DNA of 64,000 nucleotides, from the NCBI RefSeq assembly GCF_013409045.1, contig NZ_JACCBT010000001.1:5146001-5210000 (forward strand), read 5' to 3'. This DNA is from Actinomadura citrea (lineage in GTDB: Bacteria; Actinomycetota; Actinomycetes; Streptosporangiales; Streptosporangiaceae). Each line of letters opens with the position of its first letter. Position 1 is the first letter of the stretch. Position numbers and translations under genes: made by a program. The notes beneath the pieces were generated by a model. That model was given only the letters and a program-made list of their open reading frames with translations. It was not told where the DNA came from and searched no databases. Positions 38,407 through 47,002 of this stretch are shown piece after piece.

Positions 38407-39692
38407 GCGCCACTCCCTTCCTCGTCGCGGGCTCGCTCCGGATCGCGGAACACCATCGCGCTCTGGAACCCGCCGAACCCGCTGCCGACGGTGAGCGCGC
38501 CGCGCACGCGGTGCTCGCGCGCGTCGAGCGGCACGTAGTCCAGGTCGCATTCGGGGTCGGGCTCGCGCAGGTTGGCGGTCGGCGGCACCACGCCGTGCGC
38601 CATCGCCAGCGCGCACGCGGCGATCTCGATGGAGCCGATCGCGCCGAGCGAGTGGCCGACCGCCGCCTTGATCCCGCTGACCGGGGTACGGCGGGCGTGC
38701 TCGCCGAGGGCGCGCTTGAACGCCGCCGTCTCGTGCCGGTCGTTCTGCTTGGTGCCCGAGCCGTGGGCGTTCACGTAGTCCACGTCCTCGGGGTTCATCC
38801 GGGCCTCGCCGAGCGCGGTGGTGATCGCCTCGCCCATCTCCCGGCCGTCGGGCTTGAGGCCGGTCATGTGGAAGGCGTTGCACCGGGAGGCCGCGCCCGC
38901 GACCTCGGCGTAGATCCGCGCGCCGCGGCGCCGGGCGTGCTCGTACTCCTCCAGCACCAGGACGGCGGAGCCCTCGCCGAGGATCAGTCCGCGGCGGGTG
39001 CGGTCGAACGGGCGGCAGGCGCGCGGCGGCTCGTCGTTGTAGACCGACTGCGCCTTGATCACGTCGAAGCAGGTCACGGTGATCGGCGAGATCGGGGCGT
39101 CGCTGCCGCCGGTGACGACCACGTCGGCCGAGCCGTCCCGGATCACCTCGGCGGCGTGCGCCACCGAGTCGATGCCGGAGGTGCAGCCGGTCGACACGAC
39201 GGTGGCCGGCCCGCGGGCGCCCGTGGTGAGCGCGACCTCGGCGGCCACCGAGCTGGGCAGGAAGTAGTCGTACATGTGCGGGCTGACGTAGGCCGGGTCG
39301 ACCTTCCAGTGCGCGCCGCCGTCGCTGAGCACGACGTACTCGCTCTCCATGCTCTTGGTCCCGGCGACCGCGCTGCCCATCGCGACGCCGGTCCGTTCGG
39401 CGAGGCGCCCGTCGACGGACAGGCCGCTGTCGTCCACGGCCTCCCGCGCGGCCACCTTTGCGAGCTGGACGAACCGGTCGCTGCGCCGGATCTCCCGCGG
39501 CGTGAGGCCGGCCTCGGCGGGGTCGAAGTCGCACTCGGCGGCGACCTGGCAGCGGTGCGCGGACGGGTCGAACTGGGTGATGCGGCGCGTCGCCGTCCGT
39601 CCCGAGGTGATCAGCTCCCAGAAGGGCCCGGTGCCGATCCCGCCGGGGGCGACCACGCCGATCCCGGTGATGACGGTTCTCCTCCTCGACAT
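38403..39692 (-). CDS. Type II PKS ketosynthase alpha
   Basis: A 429-residue condensing enzyme. Catalytic Cys170 lies in VSTGCTSGID, with His residues in NAHGSGTKQND and AAVGHSLGAIG. It forms the minimal PKS with the chain-length factor and the ACP at 46745-47002. Its ATG shares one base with the LLM stop (TGATG). Ring folding and chain length cannot be predicted from sequence alone. Confidence 0.96.
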   Translation of the reverse strand: MSRRRTVITGIGVVAPGGIGTGPFWELITSGRTATRRITQFDPSAHRCQVAAECDFDPAEAGLTPREIRRSDRFVQLAKVAAREAVDDSGLSVDGRLAERTGVAMGSAVAGTKSMESEYVVLSDGGAHWKVDPAYVSPHMYDYFLPSSVAAEVALTTGARGPATVVSTGCTSGIDSVAHAAEVIRDGSADVVVTGGSDAPISPITVTCFDVIKAQSVYNDEPPRACRPFDRTRRGLILGEGSAVLVLEEYEHARRRGARIYAEVAGAASRCNAFHMTGLKPDGREMGEAITTALGEARMNPEDVDYVNAHGSGTKQNDRHETAAFKRALGEHARRTPVSGIKAAVGHSLGAIGSIEIAACALAMAHGVVPPTANLREPDPECDLDYVPLDAREHRVRGALTVGSGFGGFQSAMVFRDPERARDEEGSGA

Positions 39693-40543
39693 CAGACGGC
39701 CTCCCGCAGCGTCTCGGCGAGCAGGTCGAGCTGCTCCGGCCCGGCCGCGCAGGGCACCAGCACGAGCTCGTCGCATCCGGCGTCGGCGAAGGCGCGCGCG
39801 GCCTCGCGCAGCCGCTCGGGCGTCGTCAGAGCGCCCTTGATCATCATCTCGGCGAGCCGTCCCGCGAAGGAGTAGTAGTCGCCGAGGTGCTCGCGGACGT
39901 GGGCGTCCGCGTCCGGGCCGAGGGCGTAGTACGCCTGCGCGACCACCCGCGGGGCGCCGGGACGCCCGGCCTCCTGCCAGCGGCGGCGGACGTCGCCGGC
40001 GCGCTCGGCGAAGGTCTGCGGCGGCCCGGCGGCGGCGAAGTAGCCGTCGCCGTGCGCGACGGCCCGGCACAGCGCGCCCGGCGCGCGGCCGCCGACGAGG
40101 ATCTCGGGATCGCCGCCGGGCGGCTCCGGGCCGATCTCGCCACCCGCCCAGATCTTGCGCATCTCGGCGAGCATCGTGTCGAGGCGGCGGCCCCGGTCGC
40201 CGAACTCGGCGCCCGACGCCGCGTAGTCGTCCGGCCGGGCGCCCACCGCGACGCCGAGCGTGAGCCGCCCGCCCGACAGGTGGTGGACGGACGCGGCCTG
40301 CTTGGCGACCAGCGCGGTGTTGCTCCGGTACGGGGCGATGAGGATCCCGGTGGTGAGCCGGATCCGTTCGGTCACGGCCGCGGCGGCGGCCAGGGTGACC
40401 AGGGGCTCATCGTTGCCGTACACCAGGCGGTCGAGCACCGCCAGGTCGGCGAGCCCGGCCGTCTCGGCCCGGCGGGCCCAGTCCAGCAGGTCACGCCCCT
40501 GGACGCCCCGGACCATGGTGGGCAGTGCCACTCCGTATTCCAT
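39692..40543 (-). CDS. LLM class (F420-type) oxidoreductase
   Basis: A 283-residue luciferase-like protein. It has the start MEYGVALPTM, the typical SVHHLSGGRLTLGVAVGARPD region and ILVGGRAPGAL. Such proteins use F420 or FMN. It is the gene directly before KS-alpha in the operon (one-base overlap), so a redox tailoring step on the polyketide is likely. Whether it reduces or oxidises, and at which carbon, is unknown. Confidence 0.85.
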   Translation of the reverse strand: MEYGVALPTMVRGVQGRDLLDWARRAETAGLADLAVLDRLVYGNDEPLVTLAAAAAVTERIRLTTGILIAPYRSNTALVAKQAASVHHLSGGRLTLGVAVGARPDDYAASGAEFGDRGRRLDTMLAEMRKIWAGGEIGPEPPGGDPEILVGGRAPGALCRAVAHGDGYFAAAGPPQTFAERAGDVRRRWQEAGRPGAPRVVAQAYYALGPDADAHVREHLGDYYSFAGRLAEMMIKGALTTPERLREAARAFADAGCDELVLVPCAAGPEQLDLLAETLREAV

Positions 40544-40599
40544 CGTCGACTCCTTTCCGGGTCACTTGTGGGGGACGACCCCCGATCGACGTCGGGGGA

Positions 40600-41745
40600 T
40601 CAGGTGCGCTTGGCCAGCGCCTCGACGAAGCCGGACGCGGCGCGTTCGGGGCGCAGCGCGGCGTGCGAGCAGCCGACGGTGACGTCCCGCCAGCACCGCT
40701 GGAGCGGCGCGCTCCGGTCCTGTGCCGCGGTGCCCGCCGACTTCATCAGCGCGTTGACCGCCTCCACCAGCAGGGACGCCGCGTAGGAGGCGCGGTTGGC
40801 GTTCTCGAACGCGCGCGGGCGGCCCTCTCCGGCGTCCAGCGCCGACACGACCTGGTCGATCAGCAGTTCGGCCGCCTCGATCCGCGCGGCGGACGTCGCG
40901 AGGTCCACCGACGCCGCGTCGCCGGCCGGCGGCGGGCCGCCGGTGCGCGGGGCGCCGGCCGGCGGGCCCGACGCGCGCTTGGCCGCGGCGGTGCGGGTCG
41001 CGGACGCCAGGGCGCCGCGCGCCGCGCCGATCAGCGCGGAGATGCAGGTCAGGCCGCCGACGGCGGGGAGCGGGGCGTTGTGCTGCGGCGCCTGCGAGGT
41101 GTGGTTCATCCCGCCCATCACCTCCTTGAACAGCGCCGTGCGGTGGGCCGGCACGAACGCCTCGTCCACCACGAGGGTGTGGCTGCCGGTGGCGCGCATG
41201 CCGACCGCGTCCCAGCTGGGTTCGAAGGTGAAGTCGGCGCGGGGCACCGCGAAGAAGCGCGGCTCGATGCCGCCGCCCGCGGGCCCGGAGATGAACGCCC
41301 AGTCGGCGAACTCGACGCCGCTGACGTAGCGCCAGCGCCCGCGCAGCAGGAAGCCCCCCTCGGTCTCCTCGGCGGAGCCGGCGGGCACAAGGCCGGGGAC
41401 GAGCAGCGTGCCCGGCGTGCCGTCCCACAGGTCGCGCTGGCCCTCGATCGGCAGGTGGGCGGCGAACCGGCCGGTGTAGGCGAGCATCGCGGCGCACCAG
41501 GCGGTGGACGCGCACGCCTCGCCGAGCCGGACGACCGCGGCGGTCAGCTCGCGGAACGTGGACTCGGCGCCGCCCCAGCGGGCGGGCACGAAGTGGCGGG
41601 GCAGGGCGGTCGCGGCCACGGCGGCGACGGCCTCGTCGCTCAGCCGCCCGGTGCGGTCGGCCTCGTCGGCGTGGTCGGCGGCGGCCCGCACGGCGGCGTC
41701 CAGGGCCGTTCTCTCGTCGGTCATGGTGGTGGTCACGTTCATCAC
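40600..41745 (-). CDS. Acyl-CoA dehydrogenase-fold flavin monooxygenase (two-component hydroxylase)
   Basis: A 381-residue protein with the ACAD fold: an N-terminal helical domain, the middle beta segment WRYVSGVEFADWAFISGP and a C-terminal four-helix part. It looks like the oxygenase half of two-component aromatic hydroxylases such as ActVA-ORF5. The acyl-CoA dehydrogenase catalytic base is not seen. The matching flavin reductase is at 61573-62058, 20 kb away. It would hydroxylate the aromatic polyketide using reduced FMN. Confidence 0.8.
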   Translation of the reverse strand: MMNVTTTMTDERTALDAAVRAAADHADEADRTGRLSDEAVAAVAATALPRHFVPARWGGAESTFRELTAAVVRLGEACASTAWCAAMLAYTGRFAAHLPIEGQRDLWDGTPGTLLVPGLVPAGSAEETEGGFLLRGRWRYVSGVEFADWAFISGPAGGGIEPRFFAVPRADFTFEPSWDAVGMRATGSHTLVVDEAFVPAHRTALFKEVMGGMNHTSQAPQHNAPLPAVGGLTCISALIGAARGALASATRTAAAKRASGPPAGAPRTGGPPPAGDAASVDLATSAARIEAAELLIDQVVSALDAGEGRPRAFENANRASYAASLLVEAVNALMKSAGTAAQDRSAPLQRCWRDVTVGCSHAALRPERAASGFVEALAKRT

Positions 41746-41755
41746 TCCAGACGGG

Positions 41756-42988
41756 TCACCAGGTGACGGGCAGCGCCTCGACGCCGTACACGAGCCCGCC
41801 GTCCTTGAAGGACAGCTCCTCGAACGGGACGGCGAGCCGCAGTCCGGGCAACCGGCGGTAGAGGGTGCGGAAGACGACCTCCAGCTCCAGCCGGGCCAGC
41901 TCGGACCCGAGGCACAGGTGGCGGCCGTGGCCGAAGGCCAGGTGCTTGCGGGACCCGCGGGTGATGTCGAGTTCGTCGGGGCGCTCGAACGCCTCGGGGT
42001 CCCGGTTGGCGGCGGCGGTGAGCGGGAAGACGCCCTCGCCCTCCCGCACCGGCGTGCCGGAGATCGTCAGGTCGGTGCGCGCGACGCGCGCCGTGGTGAG
42101 GTCGGTGACGCTGAGGTAGCGCAGCAGCTCCTCGACGGCCTGCGGCGCGAGGTCGGGGTCGCCGCGCAGCAGGTCGAGCTGGTCCGGGTGGCGCAGCAGC
42201 GCGAGCGTGCCCACCGCGATCATGCTGGCGGTGCTCTCGTGCCCGCCGTTGAACAGCAGCCGCGTCAGGTGGACGAGCTCGTCGAAGTCGTCCTCGCGCG
42301 GGAACGCGCCGGTGAGCTTGGAGACGAGGTCGTCGCCGGGGTCGTCGTACTTGGCGGCGACCAGGTCGCGGAAGTAGGCGTCCAGCTGGTTGACCGCCTC
42401 CTTGCGCTCGGCGGCCGTGGCCGTCCCGCCGAACATGGTGCGGGTGCGCACGTGGAGGAAGTCCTTGTCGCGCGGCGGGATGCCCAGCAGCTCCATGATC
42501 ACCGAGATGGTGATCGGCAGGGCGAAGCCGGCGAGCAGGTCGCACGGCGGGCCCGCGTCGGCCAGCGCGGCCACCTGCCCGTCCACGATCTCCTCGACGC
42601 GGGGCCGCAGCAGCTTGACGCGCCGGACGGTGAAGTCCTTGGCGACGCGCTTGCGGTAGTCGGTGTGCCGGGGCGGATCCATGCCGAGCAGGGACGAGTT
42701 GAGCGTGAAGTCCTTGGGGATCGGGAACGGCGCGGGGAACCCCGGGCGGCCCCGGTCGTTGCCGAGCCGCTCGTCGTTCAGGGCCTCGCGGACCTCCGCG
42801 TACCGGGTGACCACCCAGGTCGGCTCGCCCGCCGACCGCGGGACCCGGGTGAGGCCCGGCGCCTCGCGGCACTCGCGGTGCCGGTCGGGCGGGGCGAACG
42901 GGCCGGGGCGGCGCCAGGGGAAGGGCGCGCCGCGCGCCTCGGCCTCGTGCGGGTGCTCCTGGTCGGGCATGTGCTCGTGGTCAGGCAT
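41756..42988 (-). CDS. Cytochrome P450
   Basis: A 410-residue P450. The heme loop is FGHGRHLCLG with the axial Cys, and the I-helix reads GGHESTASM. The ExxR motif occurs in EELLRYLS and the PERF-like segment in FERPDELDI. It overlaps the end of the SRPBCC gene by eight bases. The substrate is probably the polyketide intermediate; hydroxylation or epoxidation fits the hydrolase encoded downstream. Confidence 0.95.
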   Translation of the reverse strand: MPDHEHMPDQEHPHEAEARGAPFPWRRPGPFAPPDRHRECREAPGLTRVPRSAGEPTWVVTRYAEVREALNDERLGNDRGRPGFPAPFPIPKDFTLNSSLLGMDPPRHTDYRKRVAKDFTVRRVKLLRPRVEEIVDGQVAALADAGPPCDLLAGFALPITISVIMELLGIPPRDKDFLHVRTRTMFGGTATAAERKEAVNQLDAYFRDLVAAKYDDPGDDLVSKLTGAFPREDDFDELVHLTRLLFNGGHESTASMIAVGTLALLRHPDQLDLLRGDPDLAPQAVEELLRYLSVTDLTTARVARTDLTISGTPVREGEGVFPLTAAANRDPEAFERPDELDITRGSRKHLAFGHGRHLCLGSELARLELEVVFRTLYRRLPGLRLAVPFEELSFKDGGLVYGVEALPVTW

Positions 42989-43484
42989 GGTCTTCTCCTG
43001 AGGTGAGGGTGGCGGCGAATCTCGCGAGCGTCTCGCCGGGGCTCGGGCCGTCGATGGCCGCGCGGATGCGCCCGGCGGCCTCGCCGTGCCGCGCCAGCTC
43101 GACGTGGGCCAGTTCCACGCGGGTCGACCCGGGTCCGCGCGGGGTGAAGGTCACCTCGACGCGGCTGGCCCGCTCGTCGCCGTCGATGGGACGGAAGGCG
43201 CCGTCGATGCGCCACGTCAGCACGAGGCGGCGCGGCGGGTCCCAGGCGAGCACCCGGCCCCAGTCGAGCTCGGAGCCGTCGGTGGAACGCTCGTACCAGC
43301 GGCCGCCCACCCGGGGTTCGAAGATCACCCGTTCTCGCCGGGCGACCAGCACGTGGCTCTCCGGCCACCAGTCGGTGGGCCGGCGGGTGAAGTGAGCGAA
43401 GGCGCGGTCCGCCGGCACGGAGACGTCGACGGACTTGCGGACGGGAGGGACCGTGGTGGAGGTCGCTGACTGGCTCGCATCCAT
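42981..43484 (-). CDS. SRPBCC (AHSA1-type) small protein
   Basis: A 167-residue START-like protein starting at ATG 43484. It has VRKSVDVSVPADRAFAHFTR, then GGRWYERS and the closing helix GETLARFAATL. AHSA1-like proteins are common companions in pathways, as ligand binders or regulators. It lies first after the exporter gene and overlaps the P450 start, so it is probably co-translated with it. A cyclase-like role is possible but the sequence does not show it. Confidence 0.8.
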   Translation of the reverse strand: MDASQSATSTTVPPVRKSVDVSVPADRAFAHFTRRPTDWWPESHVLVARRERVIFEPRVGGRWYERSTDGSELDWGRVLAWDPPRRLVLTWRIDGAFRPIDGDERASRVEVTFTPRGPGSTRVELAHVELARHGEAAGRIRAAIDGPSPGETLARFAATLTSGEDHA

Positions 43485-43540
43485 GGCCCCAATCTCGCCC
43501 GCGTCCGTCGACGTCCTGTCGGGATGCTGTCGAGGCGGGG

Positions 43541-44989
43541 TCAGCCGCGCGCGGCCCGCTCCTCGTCCGGGCGGATCCTCGGGACGGCGAGGGCGGCGGC
43601 CACGCCCAGCAGCGGGAACAGCGCCGAGACCAGCAGGGCGCGGTCGAAGCCCTCGGCGAGGGCCCGGGTGGTGACGTGGGCGCCGTGCGCGACGTCGGAG
43701 GTGTGCGCGGCCGCGACGACGGCGAGGATGCCGAGCCCGAGCGCACCGCCGACCTGGCGGCTGGTGTTGAGCAGCCCGGAGACGAGGCCCTGCTCGCGGT
43801 AGCCGACCTCGGACGTGCCCGCGACGGTCATCGACGCCGACACCAGGCCCTGGCCGATGCCGAGGACGAGCGTCGGGCCGAACAGGTCGGTCAGGAAGCC
43901 GGCGCCGGCTCCGGCGCGCGACAGCCAGGCCAGGCCGGCCGCCGACAGCAGCAACCCGGCCACCAGCAGCGGGCGCGGGCCGACCTTCGGCACCAGCGGG
44001 GCGATGCCGCGCGCCGCCGCGACGATGCCGAGGGACAGCGGCAGGTAGGCGAACCCGGTCTCCAGGGGGCTGTAGCCGAGGACGAGCTGGAGCAGCAGGG
44101 TGAACAGGAAGAACGTCCCCCACAGAGCCGCGGTGCTGGTGAACGCGACCAGGTTGGCCGCCGTCACCGAGCGGTTGCGAAAGATGCCGAGCGGCACCAG
44201 CGGGTGGCTCCTCCGGCGGGCCTCGTTCACCGCGAACAGGACCAGAAGGACGACGGCCACACCCAGGCTCGCGACGATCTGCGGCGAGTCCCAGCCCTCC
44301 TTCTCGGACCGGACGATGCCGTACACGAGCAGGATCAGCCCGGCCGTGATGGCGAGGGCGCCGGGCAGGTCCATCCGCCGGTCGTCGTCCTCCTTGCGGG
44401 ACTCGGTGACCGCGTACACCGCGCCCACCGTCAGCAGGACGCCGACGGGGACGTTGACGAGCAGGATCCAGCGCCAGGAGAGCCACTCGGTGATGGCACC
44501 GCCGACGAGCGCGCCGATCGCGCCGCCTCCCGCGGCGACCGCCCCCCAGAGCCCGAACGCCCGGGCGCGACGCTCCCGGTCGGTGAAGGTGGTGCCGAGG
44601 ACGGTGAGCGTCGCCGGCGCCATGATGGCCGCGCCCAGTCCCTGGACGCCCCGCGCGGCGAGCAGCGAGGCCGGGTTCCAGGCCAGGCCGCCGGCCAGGC
44701 TCGCGAGCGTGAACACGGCGATGCCGCCGAGGAAGACCCGGCGCCGCCCGTAGATGTCGGCGAGCCGTCCGCCGAGCAGCAGGAAACCCGCGAACACGAT
44801 GGTGTACGCGTTGATGATCCATTGCAGCGAGTCGGTCCGGAAGTGCAGCGCGGTCTTGATCGAGGGCAGCGCGACGTTCATCACCGAGGCGTCCAGCACC
44901 ACCAGGAACTGGCCGGCGCAGCAGACGGCGAGGACGAGCCCGAGCCGCTCCGACGTGCCCTTCTCGGCAACCGTCGTTTCTGTCGTCAC
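43541..44989 (-). CDS. MFS exporter of the DHA2 (EmrB/QacA) type
   Basis: A 482-residue membrane protein with about fourteen segments. Signature pieces are LDASVMNVALPSIKTAL, GGRLADIYGRRRVF (motif A) and ARGVQGLGAAIMAPA (motif C region). It is the first gene of the minus-strand polyketide operon and is divergent from the SARP gene. It is probably the product exporter and self-resistance pump. Confidence 0.9.
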   Translation of the reverse strand: MTTETTVAEKGTSERLGLVLAVCCAGQFLVVLDASVMNVALPSIKTALHFRTDSLQWIINAYTIVFAGFLLLGGRLADIYGRRRVFLGGIAVFTLASLAGGLAWNPASLLAARGVQGLGAAIMAPATLTVLGTTFTDRERRARAFGLWGAVAAGGGAIGALVGGAITEWLSWRWILLVNVPVGVLLTVGAVYAVTESRKEDDDRRMDLPGALAITAGLILLVYGIVRSEKEGWDSPQIVASLGVAVVLLVLFAVNEARRRSHPLVPLGIFRNRSVTAANLVAFTSTAALWGTFFLFTLLLQLVLGYSPLETGFAYLPLSLGIVAAARGIAPLVPKVGPRPLLVAGLLLSAAGLAWLSRAGAGAGFLTDLFGPTLVLGIGQGLVSASMTVAGTSEVGYREQGLVSGLLNTSRQVGGALGLGILAVVAAAHTSDVAHGAHVTTRALAEGFDRALLVSALFPLLGVAAALAVPRIRPDEERAARG

Positions 44990-45251
44990 CGAGGATCACT
45001 CCTCTTCGGTCGACGAGGCGTTCTCTGACGTCGCGCTTGATAACCGAGCGCCGAAGGCGGAAACGCGTTCGCACCGACCGCGGAGTACTCCTTTCGATAC
45101 CCCTGTTCGGACCGGAAGGAGCACGCGGCGGTCGACGTTCGGATCCCATTCCCCACCGAACGACGATGGCGCGGTTAGAAAGCGTCTTCCCGGCAAAAAG
45201 CGGCGAATGCCGTGAATAACCGCGAACAGATCGACGGAGGGCGAAACTCAG
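44990..45251. promoter_or_regulatory. Divergent promoter region between exporter operon and SARP
   Basis: This 262-base spacer holds no gene. An 18-base string, GCGTTCGCACCGACCGCG, at 45064-45081 recurs exactly at 45306-45323 inside the SARP gene. Several TTCG and TCGA heptamer-like words (such as TCGATAC and TTCGGAC) are present, but I could not assemble a regular SARP direct-repeat ladder by eye. Confidence 0.4.
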
Positions 45252-46154
45252 ATGCTCCGCTTCAAGCTGCTCGGCCCGCTGGAGGTCGTGGGCGGCGGCG
45301 GATCGGCGTTCGCACCGACCGCGCCGCGCGTGCTGAACACGCTCGCGCTGCTGCTGGTGCGCGCGGACCGCGTCGTGCCGCTCGACACGATCATCGAGGA
45401 GCTGTGGGGCGATGACCCGCCGCGCAGCGCGGCCCGCACCGCCCAGACGTACGTGTACCAGATCCGGCGCTGGCTGACGGCCGAGGCGACGCCCGAGCGG
45501 GACGGTGACGGGGACAGGGACGTCCTGCTCACCCGCCCGCCCGGCTACATGCTGGGGGTCTCCCCCGAGCAGCTGGACCTCAGCCGGTTCGACCGGCTGC
45601 TCGCCAGGGGCCGCGGGCTGCTGCAGGACGGCCGCTCCGCCGAGGCGGTGGAGCCGCTGTGCGACGCGCTCGACCTCTGGACCGGTCCCCCGCTGGCCAA
45701 CGTCGAGCTCGGCCGCGTGCTGGAGAGCCACGCGGCGGCGCTGGACGAGCACCGAGCGCACGCGCTGAACCTGCGCATCGAGGCCGACCTGCGGCTCGGC
45801 CGGCACCGCGAGCTCATCGGCGAGCTGCGCTCACTGGTCGCCCTCAAGCCGTACGACGAGTGGTACCACGCTCTCCTGGTGTGCGCGTTGGCACGTTCCG
45901 GGCGCCGCTACGACGCGCTGGAGGCCTTTCACTCGGCCCGCACCATCCTCGCCGAGGATCTCGGGCTCAGCCCGTCTCCCGAACTCAACGAGGTGCACGC
46001 CGCCGTCCTGCAGGGCGAGCAGCCCAGGACGCCGCTGACGTGCACGGCGCCCAAGGCGGCGACGGCCCCCGGGCCGGCGCCGGCCGCGGCCGCCGTGCCG
46101 AATCCGCGGGCCCCGCGAAACGCCGGGCACCCGCCCGCGCAGACCGTCCGCTGA
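45252..46154 (+). CDS. SARP family pathway activator
   Basis: A 300-residue regulator with an N-terminal OmpR-like winged helix (MLRFKLLGPLEVVGGGG, LLLVRADRVVPLDTIIEELW and AARTAQTYVYQIRRWL) and a BTAD domain (about residues 105-250). SARPs activate antibiotic genes by binding direct repeats near the -35 box. ATG 45252 follows GGAGGG. The tail is Ala/Pro-rich and low-complexity. It sits in the middle of the cluster and is the likely pathway-specific activator. Confidence 0.93.
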   Translation: MLRFKLLGPLEVVGGGGSAFAPTAPRVLNTLALLLVRADRVVPLDTIIEELWGDDPPRSAARTAQTYVYQIRRWLTAEATPERDGDGDRDVLLTRPPGYMLGVSPEQLDLSRFDRLLARGRGLLQDGRSAEAVEPLCDALDLWTGPPLANVELGRVLESHAAALDEHRAHALNLRIEADLRLGRHRELIGELRSLVALKPYDEWYHALLVCALARSGRRYDALEAFHSARTILAEDLGLSPSPELNEVHAAVLQGEQPRTPLTCTAPKAATAPGPAPAAAAVPNPRAPRNAGHPPAQTVR

Positions 46155-46208
46155 CGAACGCGACCCCGCGGCACGACTCCCGCAACACGACTCAAGGAAG
46201 GACGCAGC

Positions 46209-46646
46209 ATGCCGACCACCGCGCCGACCACCGTCGCGCCCGCCGAACTGCGGGCCGACATCGACAACTTCTACGCCTGGCACATGCAGCTCCTCGACGC
46301 CGGAAGGGTCGAGGAGTGGGCGGGCGCCTTCACCTCCGACGGCGTGTTCGACGCCCAGGGCCATCCCGAACCCGTCCGCGGGCGGGAGAACATCCGGTCG
46401 GCGTCCCGAGCCGTCGCCGACAAGCTCGCCGAGGCGGGGATCGTCCGGCGCCACTGGCTCGGGATGAGCCACATCTCCCCCGGGGACGGGAACGTCCGGG
46501 TCGTCAGCTACGCCCTGGTGTTCCAGTCGAGCAAGGAGAAGGGGACCCTTCTGCACGCGAGCACGACCTGCGAGGACATTCTGGTTCCGGACGGTGGTTC
46601 CTGGCTGATCCGGGAGCGGGTCGTCCGGGTCGACGGGATCTCCTGA
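46209..46646 (+). CDS. NTF2-like (SnoaL_4) protein
   Basis: A 145-residue protein of the NTF2 fold, ATG 46209 behind AAGGAAGGA. The core reads IDNFYAWHMQLLDAGRVEEW, then TSDGVFDAQGHPEPVRGREN and the closing LIRERVVRVDGIS. Such proteins are frequent in type II polyketide clusters as ring-closing or dehydrating accessories. It is 54 bases behind the SARP gene, the pair ending at a strong terminator. Confidence 0.8.
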   Translation: MPTTAPTTVAPAELRADIDNFYAWHMQLLDAGRVEEWAGAFTSDGVFDAQGHPEPVRGRENIRSASRAVADKLAEAGIVRRHWLGMSHISPGDGNVRVVSYALVFQSSKEKGTLLHASTTCEDILVPDGGSWLIRERVVRVDGIS

Positions 46647-46673
46647 CCGGCCATTCCCCGATCATCGGGAAAG

Positions 46674-46722
46674 GCGCGCGAAAGAGCCGGTGGCCGTGCG
46701 GGCCACCGGCTCTTTCGCGCGC
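46674..46722. terminator. Bidirectional terminator, 22-bp perfect stem
   Basis: The left arm (46674-46695) and right arm (46701-46722) are perfect 22-base complements with a 5-base loop; the central AAAGAGCC/GGCTCTTT gives A- and T-rich flanks in both directions. It separates the plus-strand NTF2 gene from the minus-strand ACP gene and should end transcripts from both sides. Confidence 0.85.
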
Positions 46723-46744
46723 AGGGATCCTCAGGATCCGAGAC

Positions 46745-47002
46745 CTACACCGTCTCCCCGATCCTGGCGTTGACGAAGTCCAAGTATTCTCGCGGCGTCT
46801 TCAGCTCGGCGGTCTCCTCCTCGGGCAGTTCGATGCCGAGCATGCGCTCGACCTGCGCGGTGGTCTCCATGACGGCCAGCGAGTCGTAGCCCAGCTCGGA
46901 GAACGGCACCTCCAGCAGGTCGGCCGGATCGTCGAGGTTCTCCGCCTCGCCCGCCGCCGCGCGCAGGGCGTCCTTCAGGTCGTCCAGGGTCAGTTCCTTC
47001 AC
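46745..47002 (-). CDS. Type II PKS acyl carrier protein
   Basis: An 85-residue acidic ACP. The phosphopantetheine site is GYDSLAVME with Ser41. The start is GTG 47002, overlapping the aromatase stop by four bases (GTGA). It completes the minimal PKS with KS-alpha and chain-length factor, although it sits 7 kb from them, in the other operon with the ketoreductase and type I PKS. Confidence 0.93.
   Translation of the reverse strand: MKELTLDDLKDALRAAAGEAENLDDPADLLEVPFSELGYDSLAVMETTAQVERMLGIELPEEETAELKTPREYLDFVNARIGETV

Noticed and set aside
36053..38413. Upstream extension of the ActIV-type cyclase frame
   Set aside because: Runs antiphase through the hydrolase and chain-length factor genes; a clear ATG at 36052 with ATGA overlap starts the family sequence.
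43003..43469. Plus-strand frames over the SRPBCC gene
   Set aside because: Antisense shadow of a gene with clear START-fold sequence.
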